From: Bacteroidales bacterium
GTDB lineage: Bacteria > Bacteroidota > Bacteroidia > Bacteroidales > UBA10428
Assembly: GCA_016930375.1 (NCBI GenBank)
Contig: JAFGGU010000011.1
Span: 1-64,000, forward strand
Direction of reading: 5' to 3'
Length of the DNA: 64,000 nucleotides
Made by a program: the position numbers and the translations under genes
Shown: one piece after another, positions 16,529 to 25,743 of the stretch
How positions within the stretch are numbered: the stretch's first letter is position 1
Layout of the letters: each line of letters starts with the position of its first letter
Notes under the pieces: generated by a model
What the model was told of the DNA's origin: nothing
The model's input: the letters and a program-made list of their open reading frames with translations, nothing else
The model's database searches: none

Positions 16529-16921
16529 TTAAAGATTCTTCCGGATCTTCTCCGCGATCTCCATGAACTCCTCCGGTGTCAGTTTGAGCTTGGGCTTGCC
16601 GAAATTGATATCCCCCAGGTCATGGATGGGGATCAGGTGAATATGCGCATGCGGCACTTCCAGTCCGAGTACTGCAATCCCCACCCTTTTGCAGGGTACT
16701 GCCTTCTCTACGGCAAGGGCTACCCGTTTGGAAAAAACGATCATTCCTGCCAGCAGGTCATCCCCGATATCAAAGATGTAATCCGTCTCCTTTTTGGGAA
16801 CCACGAGGGTATGACCTTTGGTCAGGGGGTTGATATCCAGAAAAGCAAAGAAGTCCTTGTCTTCGGCAATCTTATAGCAAGGTATTTCACCGGTTATAAT
16901 TCTTGAAAATAGTGTAGGCAT
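16529..16921 (-). CDS. HIT family nucleotide-binding protein
   Basis: Starting at MPTLFSRIITGEIP (16921) the product is 130 residues, the normal HINT/PKCI-like length. An upstream in-frame Met at 17002 overlaps greA and adds non-conserved sequence. The histidine triad is HAHIHLIPI, with the family's NPLTKGHTLVVPK upstream. Such enzymes hydrolyse nucleoside phosphoramidates or dinucleotides in the cytosol. It follows greA by 19 bp. Confidence 0.92.
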   Translation of the reverse strand: MPTLFSRIITGEIPCYKIAEDKDFFAFLDINPLTKGHTLVVPKKETDYIFDIGDDLLAGMIVFSKRVALAVEKAVPCKRVGIAVLGLEVPHAHIHLIPIHDLGDINFGKPKLKLTPEEFMEIAEKIRKNL

Positions 16922-16940
16922 GGCAATGCGGGTGTTATTC

Positions 16941-17414
16941 CTATCTTGAGATTTCGATGATTTCAAAGGGGATGACACCCGAAGGGACCTGAATTTCAAC
17001 ATGGTCTCCTACTTTTTTACCGATCAATCCCCGGGCAATGGGTGTGCTTACGGCAATTTTACCTTTTTTCAGATCGGCTTCCGAATCAGAAACAATGGTA
17101 TATTCCATGGTGGAATTATTTTTTGTATTTCTGATCTTGATCTTATTTAAAATTTGAATGCGTTCCGTATCCAGTTTCGATCCGTCAATAATCCTTGAGC
17201 TGCCGATTGCATCTTTCAGCCTGGCTATCTTCATTTCGAGCATGCCCTGGGCTTCTTTAGCAGCTTCATACTCGGCGTTTTCTGAAAGATCACCTTTATC
17301 CCGTGCCTCAGCAATCAGTTTGGAGATGGCAGGCCTCTCAACGCCAACCAGATTTTCCAGCTCCACTTTGAGCTTTTGCAAACCCTCTTCAGTGATATAA
17401 GAAATTTTAGTCAT
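16941..17414 (-). CDS. greA: Transcription elongation factor GreA
   Basis: The 157-residue protein rescues backtracked RNA polymerase by stimulating transcript cleavage. The N-terminal coiled coil (about 1-75) carries the tip acidic residues in DKGDLSENAEYEAAKEAQG; the C-terminal FKBP-like domain includes VSTPIARGLIGKKVGDHVEIQVP. Length is normal. A GGAGG sequence (complement of 17421-17428) lies about 8 bp before the ATG. It begins the greA-HIT pair and is separated from the upstream gene by a terminator. Confidence 0.97.
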   Translation of the reverse strand: MTKISYITEEGLQKLKVELENLVGVERPAISKLIAEARDKGDLSENAEYEAAKEAQGMLEMKIARLKDAIGSSRIIDGSKLDTERIQILNKIKIRNTKNNSTMEYTIVSDSEADLKKGKIAVSTPIARGLIGKKVGDHVEIQVPSGVIPFEIIEISR

Positions 17415-17441
17415 AACTAAACCTCCTTAATGTCATAATAA

Positions 17442-17465
17442 AAAAAGAATTCCGAAATTCGGAAC
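17442..17465 (-). terminator. Rho-independent terminator between the 17556 gene and greA
   Basis: Read on the minus strand, TTCCGAA-T-TTCGGAA (17450-17464) is a perfect arm pair followed by TTCTTTTTTT. It ends the leftward transcript coming from the dCMP deaminase-CtpA block and makes greA-HIT a separate unit. Confidence 0.7.
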
Positions 17466-17555
17466 CCTTTAACAACTTGACCTTAAATTAATTAATTAGT
17501 TTTTTCTACGAAATTGCAATGTCCTTTTAATGTAAAAAGAAGTACTCTAAAGTAA

Positions 17556-18146
17556 TTAATATTCTTTTCTTTTCAAAATTTCTGAATAGATAATTGCCTT
17601 TCTCGGATCAAAAAAACGCTCTTCCGACAATCTTTCCTTTCTCGACTTTTCTTCAGCTTCAACCGATACGATCTCACCACTGGCAATATCATCCTGCATA
17701 CCTTCCTGATCGAGATTTTTCCGGATGGATTCATATTTGGCGATCATTTTCTGAATGTCGGATTGTCCTTCCTCCTGGGATGGAGTGTCCAAAGGTGTTT
17801 CCATTTCGTCTGCTGCACTGGTTTCCGCAGTCATGCCTGCCAGTTCCGCCGAAGCTTCTTCGGTATCCACTTTCATGCCGGCTTCTTCAACCGTAGGACC
17901 GCTTTCCAACGTTTCATATTCAAAAGGTTCCGCTTTGGGTCTCGGAATATCAAACAACTCGATGAGAGGACCCAGTTCCGGAGGGAAGTCTTTTCCCGGA
18001 TCTGCCGGAATATTCGGCTGAATAACCGGACCCCTGGGCCTGGCGGCAGCCTGCTGTTTCTTCATCCTGTTCTTATAAGCACTGGCAATCACTCCGATAA
18101 TGCCAATAACAACATAAATCAACAATTGAATCAGATCATCATCCAT
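17556..18146 (-). CDS. Membrane-anchored acidic protein of unknown function
   Basis: No family recognised. The 196-residue product has one N-terminal membrane segment (LLIYVVIGIIGVIASAY) followed by a short basic stretch and a long acidic, Glu/Ala/Pro-rich, probably disordered region. A conserved-looking C-terminus, EERFFDPRKAIIYSEILKR, suggests a short docking peptide. It is in a leftward block with the small basic protein and CtpA. Confidence 0.7.
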   Translation of the reverse strand: MDDDLIQLLIYVVIGIIGVIASAYKNRMKKQQAAARPRGPVIQPNIPADPGKDFPPELGPLIELFDIPRPKAEPFEYETLESGPTVEEAGMKVDTEEASAELAGMTAETSAADEMETPLDTPSQEEGQSDIQKMIAKYESIRKNLDQEGMQDDIASGEIVSVEAEEKSRKERLSEERFFDPRKAIIYSEILKRKEY

Positions 18147-18182
18147 GCGCTGTGTATGATTTACAGGTAAAATTAATAATTA

Positions 18183-18488
18183 TTATCGGTTTTTGGGTCG
18201 TTTCTTTTTGAAAATGCGGTCGGCCAGTTTCGGATCATTCTGCCGGTTAAAATCGTCTGCCTTCTTTCTGGACGCATCCATCATTTCCTGCGTTTTCCGG
18301 GATTGTATGTCATACCTGTGTTTGATGGTCCGTTTTCTGGCCTTTGCATAGGCTTTTTTATAAGCCCGCTCAACCTGCTCCTTTTTTTTTGCAGCCTTGC
18401 TGTTCTGCCTTTGTTGTGCATTTGCAATGGTTACAACCAGCAAAAAAGCAATCAGCAGGCTTATGAATGTGCGGAATATTTGCTTCAT
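18183..18488 (-). CDS. Small basic secreted protein, unknown function
   Basis: The 101-residue product has a signal peptide (MKQIFRTFISLLIAFLLVVT..NA) and a mature part that is almost entirely Lys/Arg/Gln-rich helix (KKEQVERAYKKAYAKARKR). No family recognised. Its very basic charge suggests binding to nucleic acid or acidic envelope polymers, which is inference only. It is 36 bp from the next gene and 58 bp from ctpA in the same direction. Confidence 0.65.
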   Translation of the reverse strand: MKQIFRTFISLLIAFLLVVTIANAQQRQNSKAAKKKEQVERAYKKAYAKARKRTIKHRYDIQSRKTQEMMDASRKKADDFNRQNDPKLADRIFKKKRPKNR

Positions 18489-18546
18489 ACCAGGTTTGGC
18501 TCCTTGCCTTATCCCGATAATATATAACGGGGAATCCTTCTAAAAG

Positions 18547-20148
18547 TTACTTGGAAAGCGCGTCGACCGCTGTCAGCAATGTATTGTCAATATCCTGTAT
18601 AATCGGAAAAAAGCCGTCATTATCCAGGAAATTTCTCGCTATGTAAGCATATAGCTGAACTTTCAGGATTTTTTCCGAAGTCTTGATATCACGGGGCACC
18701 TCTTTAACCCCCTCTTTAGCCGCAAAAACAATGAATTTGCGCATTACGGCCTGTTCATCCAGGTACTCCACGATCTCACCGGGCGTTTTAAATGCCGCCA
18801 ATTTTTTCCGGTTCTCATCCGCATATTTAAGTGAATACCTGTAAATCAAACCCTGGTTCCTGATGTTGATATAATATTCTGAAATACCCAGCGTATCGAA
18901 AGGAACGAAAATATCCGGCATAATGCCTCCTCCTCCGTAAACCGTTTTCCCCCCCGGCGTGACGAATTTCAGTGAATCCTCAAATTTATTGCTGTCGGCA
19001 ATCTCCATTTCACCATGCATAATCCTGTCACTGATTTCGTCAAAGTATTCATCCAGGTCCTTGTTATAGGGTCTCTGAATACTCCGGCCGGTTGGCGTGT
19101 AATAGCGCGCAATGGTAAGCCGGATAGCAGAACCATCAGCAAGAGGTTTCTGTTCCTGAACAAGCCCTTTTCCAAAGGAGCGTCGACCGATAATGGTTCC
19201 CCTGTCATTGTCCTGTATGGCACCGGCCAAAATCTCACTTGCCGAAGCAGACATCTCATCAATGAGTATGACGATATCAAGATCGGTGCACAGGCCACCG
19301 GGAGTGCTCACAAAATCTTCCTTTTCCCTGGCCTTGCCCTGTGTATAAACGATGGTTTCAGTTCCCTTTAAAAACTGATCGGCTATGAAGATCGCTGCAT
19401 TCATAAATCCTCCGCCGTTCTCACGCAGGTCCAGTATAATCTTTTTCATGCCCTGCTCGCGCAGCCGGGAGACCGCCGCTATAAATTCCTCTTCGGTAGT
19501 GGCTGAGAACTTGTTCAGTTTCACAAAACCAATACCGGGTTTGATCATATAGGCAACATCCACACTGTAAAGCGGTATGTTATCCCTGGTTATATCAAAG
19601 CTAAGCTGATCATTCACATTTTTCCGGCTGATCTCCACATTCACCTGCGTACCCTTGGGACCCCTCAATTTGCCGACAATCGAATCGCTGTGCAGATTTA
19701 CACCGGCTACCAGTTCTCCGTCAACTTTAATAATCCGGTCCCCGGCAAGAACACCCACTTTCTGAGATGGCCCGTTGGCTACAGTCTGAATAACGACCAG
19801 GGTATCATTCAACATGTTGAACTGGATACCAATTCCACTGAAGTTTCCTTCGAGAGGTTCATTCACTTTCTGAAGCTCAACTGCAGGGATATATTGGGAA
19901 TGCGGATCCAGATCCTCGAGAATTTTTGGAATGGCTCTTTCAATGATTTCCGTTTTGGATACATTATCAACATACTCGTTCTCAATGTAATTCAATACAT
20001 TGTCGAGTTTATTGGCCTTGGGAATGATGATAAATTTGTTTTCCGTATTGGACCCGTTATAATACCTGCCGACCAGGATTCCAATTACAATCGCCAAAGC
20101 AACAACAATGGGCAAATATATGGCAACACCCTTATTCTTGTATTCCAT
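18547..20148 (-). CDS. C-terminal processing peptidase (CtpA, S41)
   Basis: A 533-residue periplasmic protease anchored by an N-terminal membrane helix (IYLPIVVALAIVIGILVG). After the S41 N-terminal helices come a PDZ domain (about 80-170; GIGIQFNMLNDTLVVIQTV) and the catalytic domain with LDLRENGGGFMNAA, nucleophile Ser in EMSASASEILAGAIQD and Lys in SFGKGLVQ. The final ~120 residues are a helical extension common in Bacteroidota homologues. The dCMP deaminase gene ends 11 bp upstream, a pairing I recall as common in this phylum. Confidence 0.93.
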   Translation of the reverse strand: MEYKNKGVAIYLPIVVALAIVIGILVGRYYNGSNTENKFIIIPKANKLDNVLNYIENEYVDNVSKTEIIERAIPKILEDLDPHSQYIPAVELQKVNEPLEGNFSGIGIQFNMLNDTLVVIQTVANGPSQKVGVLAGDRIIKVDGELVAGVNLHSDSIVGKLRGPKGTQVNVEISRKNVNDQLSFDITRDNIPLYSVDVAYMIKPGIGFVKLNKFSATTEEEFIAAVSRLREQGMKKIILDLRENGGGFMNAAIFIADQFLKGTETIVYTQGKAREKEDFVSTPGGLCTDLDIVILIDEMSASASEILAGAIQDNDRGTIIGRRSFGKGLVQEQKPLADGSAIRLTIARYYTPTGRSIQRPYNKDLDEYFDEISDRIMHGEMEIADSNKFEDSLKFVTPGGKTVYGGGGIMPDIFVPFDTLGISEYYINIRNQGLIYRYSLKYADENRKKLAAFKTPGEIVEYLDEQAVMRKFIVFAAKEGVKEVPRDIKTSEKILKVQLYAYIARNFLDNDGFFPIIQDIDNTLLTAVDALSK

Positions 20149-20159
20149 CCTCTATTCTT

Positions 20160-20606
20160 TTATAAATCAATGTACTCTATTTCGATATTCGCTTTGCGCA
20201 ACAGATCCACACCGTCCTGGGTATGATATGCATCACAAAAAACCACCCGGCGGATTCCCGATTGTATAATGAGCTTTGCACATTCCATACAGGGTGATGT
20301 GGTAATATACAACGTTGCCCCTTCACTGCTGTTGTTTGATTTGGCCACTTTTGTTATGGCATTCGCCTCAGCATGCAACACATAGGGTTTGGTTTTGTAA
20401 TTCTCATCTTCGCAGATATTCTCGAATCCTGCCGGAGTTCCGTTGAAGCCATCGGAAATGATCATCCTTTCTTTTACAATCAGCGCTCCTACCTGTCTGC
20501 GCCTGCAATAGGAGTTCTGGGCCCAGATACGTGCCATTTCAAGGTATCTTTTATCAAATTGGGCCTGTTTTTCACCGTAAGGATGAATCGGATCATATTT
20601 TTTCAT
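20160..20606 (-). CDS. dCMP deaminase family protein (ComEB-like)
   Basis: The 148-residue zinc deaminase converts dCMP to dUMP for dTTP synthesis. The zinc and catalytic site is HAEANAI (His and Glu) with TSPCMECAKLI (two Cys). FNGTPAGFENICED is the dCMP-deaminase substrate loop. I place the start at MKKYDPIHPYG (20606); an in-frame Met at 20642 adds 12 unlikely residues. It heads the leftward run with ctpA, 11 bp apart. Confidence 0.92.
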   Translation of the reverse strand: MKKYDPIHPYGEKQAQFDKRYLEMARIWAQNSYCRRRQVGALIVKERMIISDGFNGTPAGFENICEDENYKTKPYVLHAEANAITKVAKSNNSSEGATLYITTSPCMECAKLIIQSGIRRVVFCDAYHTQDGVDLLRKANIEIEYIDL

Positions 20607-20757
20607 TTCCGCGCAATGATTGAGCAACAACTCTCCGCACAACGGAGGACAAATATAGTATTAATTTCAATGGGTATGAATCGGATCTGCTATTTTATCA
20701 GTTCATGCAGCAATGTGAAAATTAAGTCGTCATTACTGAAACTGTAAACTTAATCTT

Positions 20758-21489
20758 ATGAAAACTGGAACTTACAATAAAGCTGGTCTGACTATCCTGA
20801 CTTTGGGATGTTTGGTTTTATTCTCGTGCGCATCGAACGTAATAACAGGTCAAACCGTTAAAGAAACAAGGAGTGTTTCTGCTTTCTCCGGGGTGGCGCT
20901 GGCATTCTCCGGTGACGTCTATATCACACAGGGGGCGGTACAGAAAGTTGAAATTGAAGCCGATAAGAAAACCCTGGAGATCATTGAAACCGAGGTTGAG
21001 AATAATGTGCTTGTGTTGAAAACCAAAAATGGCCACTGGCGCGATCTCGGACAAGTCAAGGCTTTTATTACCATGCCGGATATAGGCGAGCTTAGCGTAA
21101 GCGGATCAGGCGATATGATTTGCGAAACACTTGTGAAAACTGATGAAATTGAAATTAAGGTTAGCGGCAGCGGTTCTGTCAGAATGCGTAAACTGGAGTC
21201 CCGTGAAGTTAACGCAACCATTACAGGTTCAGGTGACATAACCCTTTCAGGCAGCAGCGCTGAACAGAGCGAACTGGATGCAGTGATAACCGGATCTGGC
21301 AACTTCAATGCCGAGGAGTTACCTTTTGCTGAGGTTGACGTTAAGATAACAGGTTCAGGCTCTGCCAGGGTAAATGCGCTGAAAGAACTTGAGACCATGA
21401 TCACCGGAAGCGGCAGTGTCCTTTACAAGGGTAATCCAAAGATCAGTGCCAATGCCACGGGATCAGGAAGAACCAAATCCTTGAACTAA
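20758..21489 (+). CDS. DUF2807 (GIN-head) lipoprotein
   Basis: The 243-residue product has a lipoprotein signal with lipobox LFSC and a mature DUF2807 domain: a right-handed beta-helix built of repeated ITGSGD, VSGSGS and TGSGN turns about every 20 residues. This family is called putative auto-transporter adhesin head GIN domain; no enzymatic activity is known. The 3' end overlaps the convergent cupin gene by 4 bp. Confidence 0.88.
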   Translation: MKTGTYNKAGLTILTLGCLVLFSCASNVITGQTVKETRSVSAFSGVALAFSGDVYITQGAVQKVEIEADKKTLEIIETEVENNVLVLKTKNGHWRDLGQVKAFITMPDIGELSVSGSGDMICETLVKTDEIEIKVSGSGSVRMRKLESREVNATITGSGDITLSGSSAEQSELDAVITGSGNFNAEELPFAEVDVKITGSGSARVNALKELETMITGSGSVLYKGNPKISANATGSGRTKSLN

Positions 21490-21809
21490 TCGCCTTTGAT
21501 CATCACCAGCATCATCTTGAATTTCTCCACGGCCTGAACGGCATGGGGAATGTTGGCAGGCATAACAATGAACTGCCCTGCTGAAAGGTCATAGGGCTCC
21601 CTGTTGATAATGATTCTCCCCCTGCCCTCGGTGACCAGCACGTAGGCATCAAACGGAGCACTGTGCTCACTCAGGCTTTGTCCTGAATCAAAAGCAAACA
21701 GGGTGATATTCCCTGTTTGCTTTTTCAATACCATTTTGCTTACCGTGGCATTATCGGAGTAAATTACCGATTCAGCCAGATTAAATACGGTTGATTTTTC
21801 AAATTCCAT
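21486..21809 (-). CDS. Small cupin-domain protein
   Basis: The 107-residue single-domain cupin carries motif 1 GQSLSEHSAPFDAYVLVTEG and motif 2 LSAGQFIVMPANIPHAV; the single His in each is retained, so metal binding is likely. It follows hcp by 21 bp in the same direction and is probably cotranscribed, placing it in the nitrosative-stress response. Substrate unknown. Confidence 0.85.
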   Translation of the reverse strand: MEFEKSTVFNLAESVIYSDNATVSKMVLKKQTGNITLFAFDSGQSLSEHSAPFDAYVLVTEGRGRIIINREPYDLSAGQFIVMPANIPHAVQAVEKFKMMLVMIKGD

Positions 21810-21830
21810 GGATCACATTTTATATTGTAA

Positions 21831-23480
21831 TTAATTCAACATCTTTGCCATATCCTCTTGTACCGTTGTGATCCCCGAAATCCCAAAGTTCTTGACCAGG
21901 ATGGAGGCTACGTTGGGCGACAGGAATGCCGGGAGGGTCGGGCCCAGATGGATCTTTTTAACCCCGAGGTACAGCAACGCCAGCAAAACAATGACCGCCT
22001 TCTGTTCGTACCAGGCAATGTTATATTCGATGGGCAATTCGTTGATGTCATTCAGCTGAAAAATCTCTTTCAGCTTAAGAGCGATAACAGCCAGCGAATA
22101 GGAGTCATTGCACTGTCCGGCATCCAGAACACGCGGAATACCGTTGATATCTCCCAATGGAAGTTTGTTATACCTGTACTTGGCGCATCCGGCCGTAAGT
22201 ATGATCGTATCCTCAGGCAATGCGGCAGCAAACTCGGTATAATAATCACGACTTTTCATCCTGCCGTCACAACCGGCCATGACAAAGAACTTTTTGATCT
22301 GACCTGTTTTTACCGCTTCAACCACCTTATCTGCCAGTGCAAAAACCTGTGCATGGGCGAAACCTCCGGTTATATAACCCTGTTCGATTTCACGGGGAGC
22401 CAAACTGCGCTTCGCGTGGGCAATGACTGTGCTGAAATCCTTACGGCCGTTTTTACGTTCTCCGATATGCGGAAAGCCTTCAAATCCGGCCTCGCCGGTT
22501 GTATAAACCTTATCCCTGTATGAGGCGTTGGGTAAAGGGGGTACTATGCAATTGGTAGTAAAGAGGATGGGTCCATTAAACGATTCGAACTCCTCACGCT
22601 GTTTCCACCAGGAATTTCCATAATTGCCTGCAAAATTGCTGTATTTCTTAAAGAACGGATAGTAATGAGCCGGCAACATTTCACTGTGGGTATATACATC
22701 GATCCCAGCATCCTTTGTTTGTTCCAGAAGATCTTCCAGATCCCGGAGATCGTGACCGCTGATGAGAATTCCCGGGTTTTTGCGCACACCGATATTGACC
22801 CTGGTGATCTCCGGATTTCCATAACGACCCGTATTGGCCTTATCGAGCAGGGCCATTGCCTTCACGCCGTATCTTCCTGTTTCCGTCACCATCTTGATAA
22901 GGTCGTCGGCCGTCAATTCATCATTCACCGTAGCCGCCATGGCCCTGTGCATAAAGGCATAAATATCCGTATCTTCGTGACCCAGGTTAAAGGCGTGCTC
23001 TGCATAGGCAGCCATTCCTTTCAGCCCGTAAATGATAAGGCCGCGTAACGACCGGATATCCTCATCCCGGGTGGACAATATGCCAATCAAGGCAGCCTGC
23101 ACTTCAAACTCAGCAGTGCTGTTGGAAAACCAGGTGGCACATTCCGGAATTATAGCTGCACCTGCGCCTCCGGAGGCCTGATGTTCGGCCTGCAACCTGC
23201 TCCTGAGCTCCAGCCCCGCTTTAATCCTTTCCACAAAGACAGCTTTATCAAAATTGGCATTGGTGATAGTAGAAAACAGGCCTCTCATGACAAAATGATC
23301 AGGCTCTTTTTCTTCATACCCCTTAGCCCTGAGCTGCAGGGTATAAAAAGATATTCCTTTCATAACAAACAGCAGCAAGTCCTGAAGATTTGCCACATCA
23401 TCGGCTTTACCGCATACTCCCTTGATCTGGCAACCAACACCTTTGGCCGCCTCCTGACATTGATTGCAAAACATCGACAT
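21831..23480 (-). CDS. hcp: Hydroxylamine reductase / hybrid cluster protein
   Basis: A 549-residue cytosolic iron-sulfur enzyme with hydroxylamine reductase and reported NO reductase activity. The N-terminal cysteines fit C-X2-C-X8-C-X5-C (Cys5, 8, 17, 23), the [4Fe-4S] pattern of anaerobe-type proteins rather than the enterobacterial type. Hybrid-cluster ligand regions are present: [27 protein letters not shown] and [10 protein letters not shown]. Divergent from a Crp/Fnr-family gene across a 193-bp spacer with a palindromic operator. A cupin gene follows. Confidence 0.96.
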   Translation of the reverse strand: MSMFCNQCQEAAKGVGCQIKGVCGKADDVANLQDLLLFVMKGISFYTLQLRAKGYEEKEPDHFVMRGLFSTITNANFDKAVFVERIKAGLELRSRLQAEHQASGGAGAAIIPECATWFSNSTAEFEVQAALIGILSTRDEDIRSLRGLIIYGLKGMAAYAEHAFNLGHEDTDIYAFMHRAMAATVNDELTADDLIKMVTETGRYGVKAMALLDKANTGRYGNPEITRVNIGVRKNPGILISGHDLRDLEDLLEQTKDAGIDVYTHSEMLPAHYYPFFKKYSNFAGNYGNSWWKQREEFESFNGPILFTTNCIVPPLPNASYRDKVYTTGEAGFEGFPHIGERKNGRKDFSTVIAHAKRSLAPREIEQGYITGGFAHAQVFALADKVVEAVKTGQIKKFFVMAGCDGRMKSRDYYTEFAAALPEDTIILTAGCAKYRYNKLPLGDINGIPRVLDAGQCNDSYSLAVIALKLKEIFQLNDINELPIEYNIAWYEQKAVIVLLALLYLGVKKIHLGPTLPAFLSPNVASILVKNFGISGITTVQEDMAKMLN

Positions 23481-23604
23481 TTTCTTGAGGTTTTATTATT
23501 ATTAATATTATTGCCATTCTTCTTTTGTAATTGATGCTTCAAACAACTGTCATCTATTTTTACCATTTCACGCACCATAATATCTTTTTTAAAGTTTTGC
23601 TTCG

Positions 23605-23623
23605 TAATTTTGAACCAAAAATA
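23605..23623. promoter_or_regulatory. Back-to-back -7 elements for the Crp-family gene and hcp
   Basis: TAATTTTG on the plus strand (23605-23612) points to the regulator; TATTTTTG on the minus strand (23616-23623) points to hcp. Both match TAnnTTTG. Neither has a clear -33 TTTG box, which fits activator dependence. The two promoters would overlap face to face. Confidence 0.55.
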
Positions 23624-23644
23624 AGATACCGGAATCCGAAATTA

Positions 23645-23660
23645 TGTATCATATGTTACA
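23645..23660. promoter_or_regulatory. Palindromic Crp/Fnr-type operator candidate
   Basis: TGTATCATATGTTACA is symmetric at 7 of 8 base pairs (TGTA-n-CAT/ATG-n-TACA). Its centre is about 40 bp upstream of the expected hcp transcription start and it ends 13 bp before the regulator ATG. The hcp placement fits a class II activator site; for the regulator gene it lies downstream of the start and could repress. Confidence 0.6.
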
Positions 23661-23673
23661 ATTTTAATTTTTT

Positions 23674-24354
23674 ATGGAAATTCCTTTTGCGCAGCTTGCA
23701 GCTACCAATATCTTTCAGGGTCTCAGTGTGGAAGACATTGCCGAATTATTTGATGGTAAGCCTTTCCGGATCAAGGAATACTCACGCGATGAGTACATTG
23801 CTTTCAGTCATGATGTTTGCCATGATATGCTTTTTGTTGTGAAAGGATCTGTCAGAGGGGAAATGACGGACTTCTCAGGTAAAAAACTGAAGATTGAGGA
23901 TATCCTTGCTCCCCGGCCCCTGGCTGCTGCTTTTATTTTCGGAAAGGAAAACCGGTTCCCCGTCGATATCATTGCCAATGAACAGGTAACCATCCTTACC
24001 ATACCCCGTGACGTGCTGATTTATATCCTTCAGCACAGCCAGGTCGTTCTGCAGAATTACCTCAATGCCATCTCCAGCCGTACGCAATTTCTTTCAAACA
24101 AGATCAGGTTCCTGTCCTTTAAAACCATTCGGGAAAAAATAGCCAATTATGTGCTGAATCAAACCCCAAGAGACAGCAATAAGCTTATGCTCAATCAATC
24201 ACAATCTGAACTCGCTGACTTTTTTGGCGTTACCAGGCCATCACTGGCGCGGACAATGGCCGAGATGGAAGAAGAGGGCCTTTTGCGCGTTGAAAGAAGA
24301 GAAATTACAATACTCGATAAAGAAAAATTGAATAAATTGCTGAATAAATTGTAA
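23674..24354 (+). CDS. Crp/Fnr-family transcription regulator (HcpR-like by context)
   Basis: The 226-residue product has an N-terminal cyclic-nucleotide-binding-like beta-roll (about 10-130), a dimer helix ([24 protein letters not shown]) and a winged helix with recognition region [24 protein letters not shown]. It lacks an Fnr-type Cys cluster, so the signal is probably heme/NO or another ligand, as known for HcpR proteins. Divergence from hcp across a shared palindrome suggests hcp is its target. YbjQ and tag follow in the same direction. Confidence 0.9.
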   Translation: MEIPFAQLAATNIFQGLSVEDIAELFDGKPFRIKEYSRDEYIAFSHDVCHDMLFVVKGSVRGEMTDFSGKKLKIEDILAPRPLAAAFIFGKENRFPVDIIANEQVTILTIPRDVLIYILQHSQVVLQNYLNAISSRTQFLSNKIRFLSFKTIREKIANYVLNQTPRDSNKLMLNQSQSELADFFGVTRPSLARTMAEMEEEGLLRVERREITILDKEKLNKLLNKL

Positions 24355-24358
24355 AACT

Positions 24359-24688
24359 ATGCAAAACCTTATCTTAACAACAACCCCAAACATCGAAGGG
24401 AAAAGGATCACCCAGTATCATGGTTTGGTCACCGGTGAAGCCATCATTGGCGCCAATATATTCAGGGACATTTTCGCAGGGATACGCGATATTGTCGGCG
24501 GACGCTCCGGCTCCTATGAGGAAGTGCTTCGGGAAGCCAAAGAAAATGCCCTCAGCGAAATGACAGAAAATGCAAGACGTTTGGGCGCCAACGCTGTCAT
24601 CGGAATCGACCTGGATTATGAAGCCATTGGAACCAACGGCAGCATGCTGATGGTCACCTCCAGCGGAACAGCTGTACTTGTGGAATAA
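24359..24688 (+). CDS. YbjQ/DUF74 family heavy-metal-binding-domain protein
   Basis: The 109-residue product matches the YbjQ family: [43 protein letters not shown] (described in parts: [26 protein letters not shown]) and the terminal [17 protein letters not shown]. These proteins form pentameric assemblies; the function is not settled. Its stop codon overlaps the tag start in TAATG, so translation is coupled. Confidence 0.88.
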   Translation: MQNLILTTTPNIEGKRITQYHGLVTGEAIIGANIFRDIFAGIRDIVGGRSGSYEEVLREAKENALSEMTENARRLGANAVIGIDLDYEAIGTNGSMLMVTSSGTAVLVE

Positions 24689-25266
24689 TGAACAGCAGCA
24701 CTGAATTGGTCCGTTGCGACTGGGCCAACACGCATCCTTTGCTTACGGAGTACCACGACCGGGAATGGGGTGTGCCATTGCATGATGAGAACCGGGTGTT
24801 TGAGATGTTCTCCCTCGATTGCTTTCAGGCCGGACTGAGTTGGCTGACCATATTGAAAAAACGGGAGGCTTTTCTCCAGGCTTTTGACAGTTTCAATATC
24901 GACCGGGTGGCAACATTTACCCATCAGAAAATCGGGGAATTATTGTTAAATCAGGGTATCATCCGGAACAGGCTGAAAATTCCGGCTGTAATTCATAATG
25001 CCTTCCTGGCACAGGAAATCCGAAAAGAATTCGGTACTTTCTCCCATTATATCTGGAGTTTCAGCGACGGGAAAGTAATCCGTAATTCCTGGGGAAACAA
25101 GCGTGATATTCCGGCTTCTTCAGCGGTATCCGATAAGATGAGCCGGGACATGATCAAGAGGGGATTTAAATTCGCGGGATCCACCATCTGCTATGCTTTT
25201 ATGCAATCCATCGGAATGGTGAATGATCACCTGGTGAGTTGTTTCAGATATGAAAAGCTGGTTTAG
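24688..25266 (+). CDS. tag: DNA-3-methyladenine glycosylase I
   Basis: A 192-residue base-excision repair enzyme that removes 3-methyladenine. The family start RCDWANTHPLLTEYHDREWG carries the first Cys and His zinc ligands, and the C-terminal NDHLVSCFR carries the second pair. The Tag fold segment CFQAGLSWLTILKKREAF is present. Overlaps YbjQ by one base and the convergent 80-residue gene by 4 bp. Confidence 0.96.
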   Translation: MNSSTELVRCDWANTHPLLTEYHDREWGVPLHDENRVFEMFSLDCFQAGLSWLTILKKREAFLQAFDSFNIDRVATFTHQKIGELLLNQGIIRNRLKIPAVIHNAFLAQEIRKEFGTFSHYIWSFSDGKVIRNSWGNKRDIPASSAVSDKMSRDMIKRGFKFAGSTICYAFMQSIGMVNDHLVSCFRYEKLV

Positions 25267-25505
25267 ATCAATCCGGCCTTTTTCATGTCAGAAATAATCT
25301 CATCCACTGTTTTGGAAGAATTCGGCAGAATATTGGGAGGACATTTTCCGACAAGTTTGGCTACCTGGAAACGCCGGCAGCGCTTACGACCCTCTTCCCC
25401 GGCTTCACAATACTGTCTTTTATATACTTCTGTAAATTCAGTGCCTTTCAATATACCACTAAATATTGGGCAATTTGGAGTTTTTGGACAAAGGTTGGCT
25501 TCCAT
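25263..25505 (-). CDS. Small cysteine-rich protein
   Basis: The 80-residue product has five cysteines (residues 6, 12, 33, 43, 55). The segment from YCEAGEEGRKRCRRFQVAK to CPPNILPNS looks like a small conserved family that I recall from other bacteria, sometimes attached to signalling proteins. Metal or iron-sulfur binding is plausible but not shown. Its 3' end overlaps tag by 4 bp. Confidence 0.65.
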   Translation of the reverse strand: MEANLCPKTPNCPIFSGILKGTEFTEVYKRQYCEAGEEGRKRCRRFQVAKLVGKCPPNILPNSSKTVDEIISDMKKAGLI

Positions 25506-25536
25506 AGGTTGATTATTAAAACATTACACAGTATTA

Positions 25537-25743
25537 CTAGCATATACTGCAATTCAGAAAAAAGGTTTCGCATTCAGGGTCAATTTTCAGCCTGGTCGCG
25601 CACATGAAATAATCATCCATGGTTTTTGCATTTTTCAACATCCGGATACCGGGATTGTAAACCGAGGAATCACCATTGGATTGCGCGTAAAGGATGTTCA
25701 TGGTAAAGATGAGGTAGATGGCAACCCTGAAAAATGCTCTCAT
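25537..25743 (-). pseudogene. Short secreted protein, possible N-terminal remnant of a larger protein
   Basis: The 68-residue product has a signal peptide (MRAFFRVAIYLIFTMNILYAQ) and then NPGIRMLKNAKTMDDYFMCATRLK, which reads like the start of a longer TPR-type periplasmic protein; the last 20 residues do not continue that pattern and the frame stops. There is only 31 bp to the next gene, so the rest is absent. It overlaps the lipA stop by 4 bp. It could instead be a genuine small secreted protein. Confidence 0.45.

Noticed and set aside
23531..23842. 103-codon open frame overlapping the Crp-family start
   Set aside because: It crosses the promoter region and overlaps the regulator in another frame without domain content.
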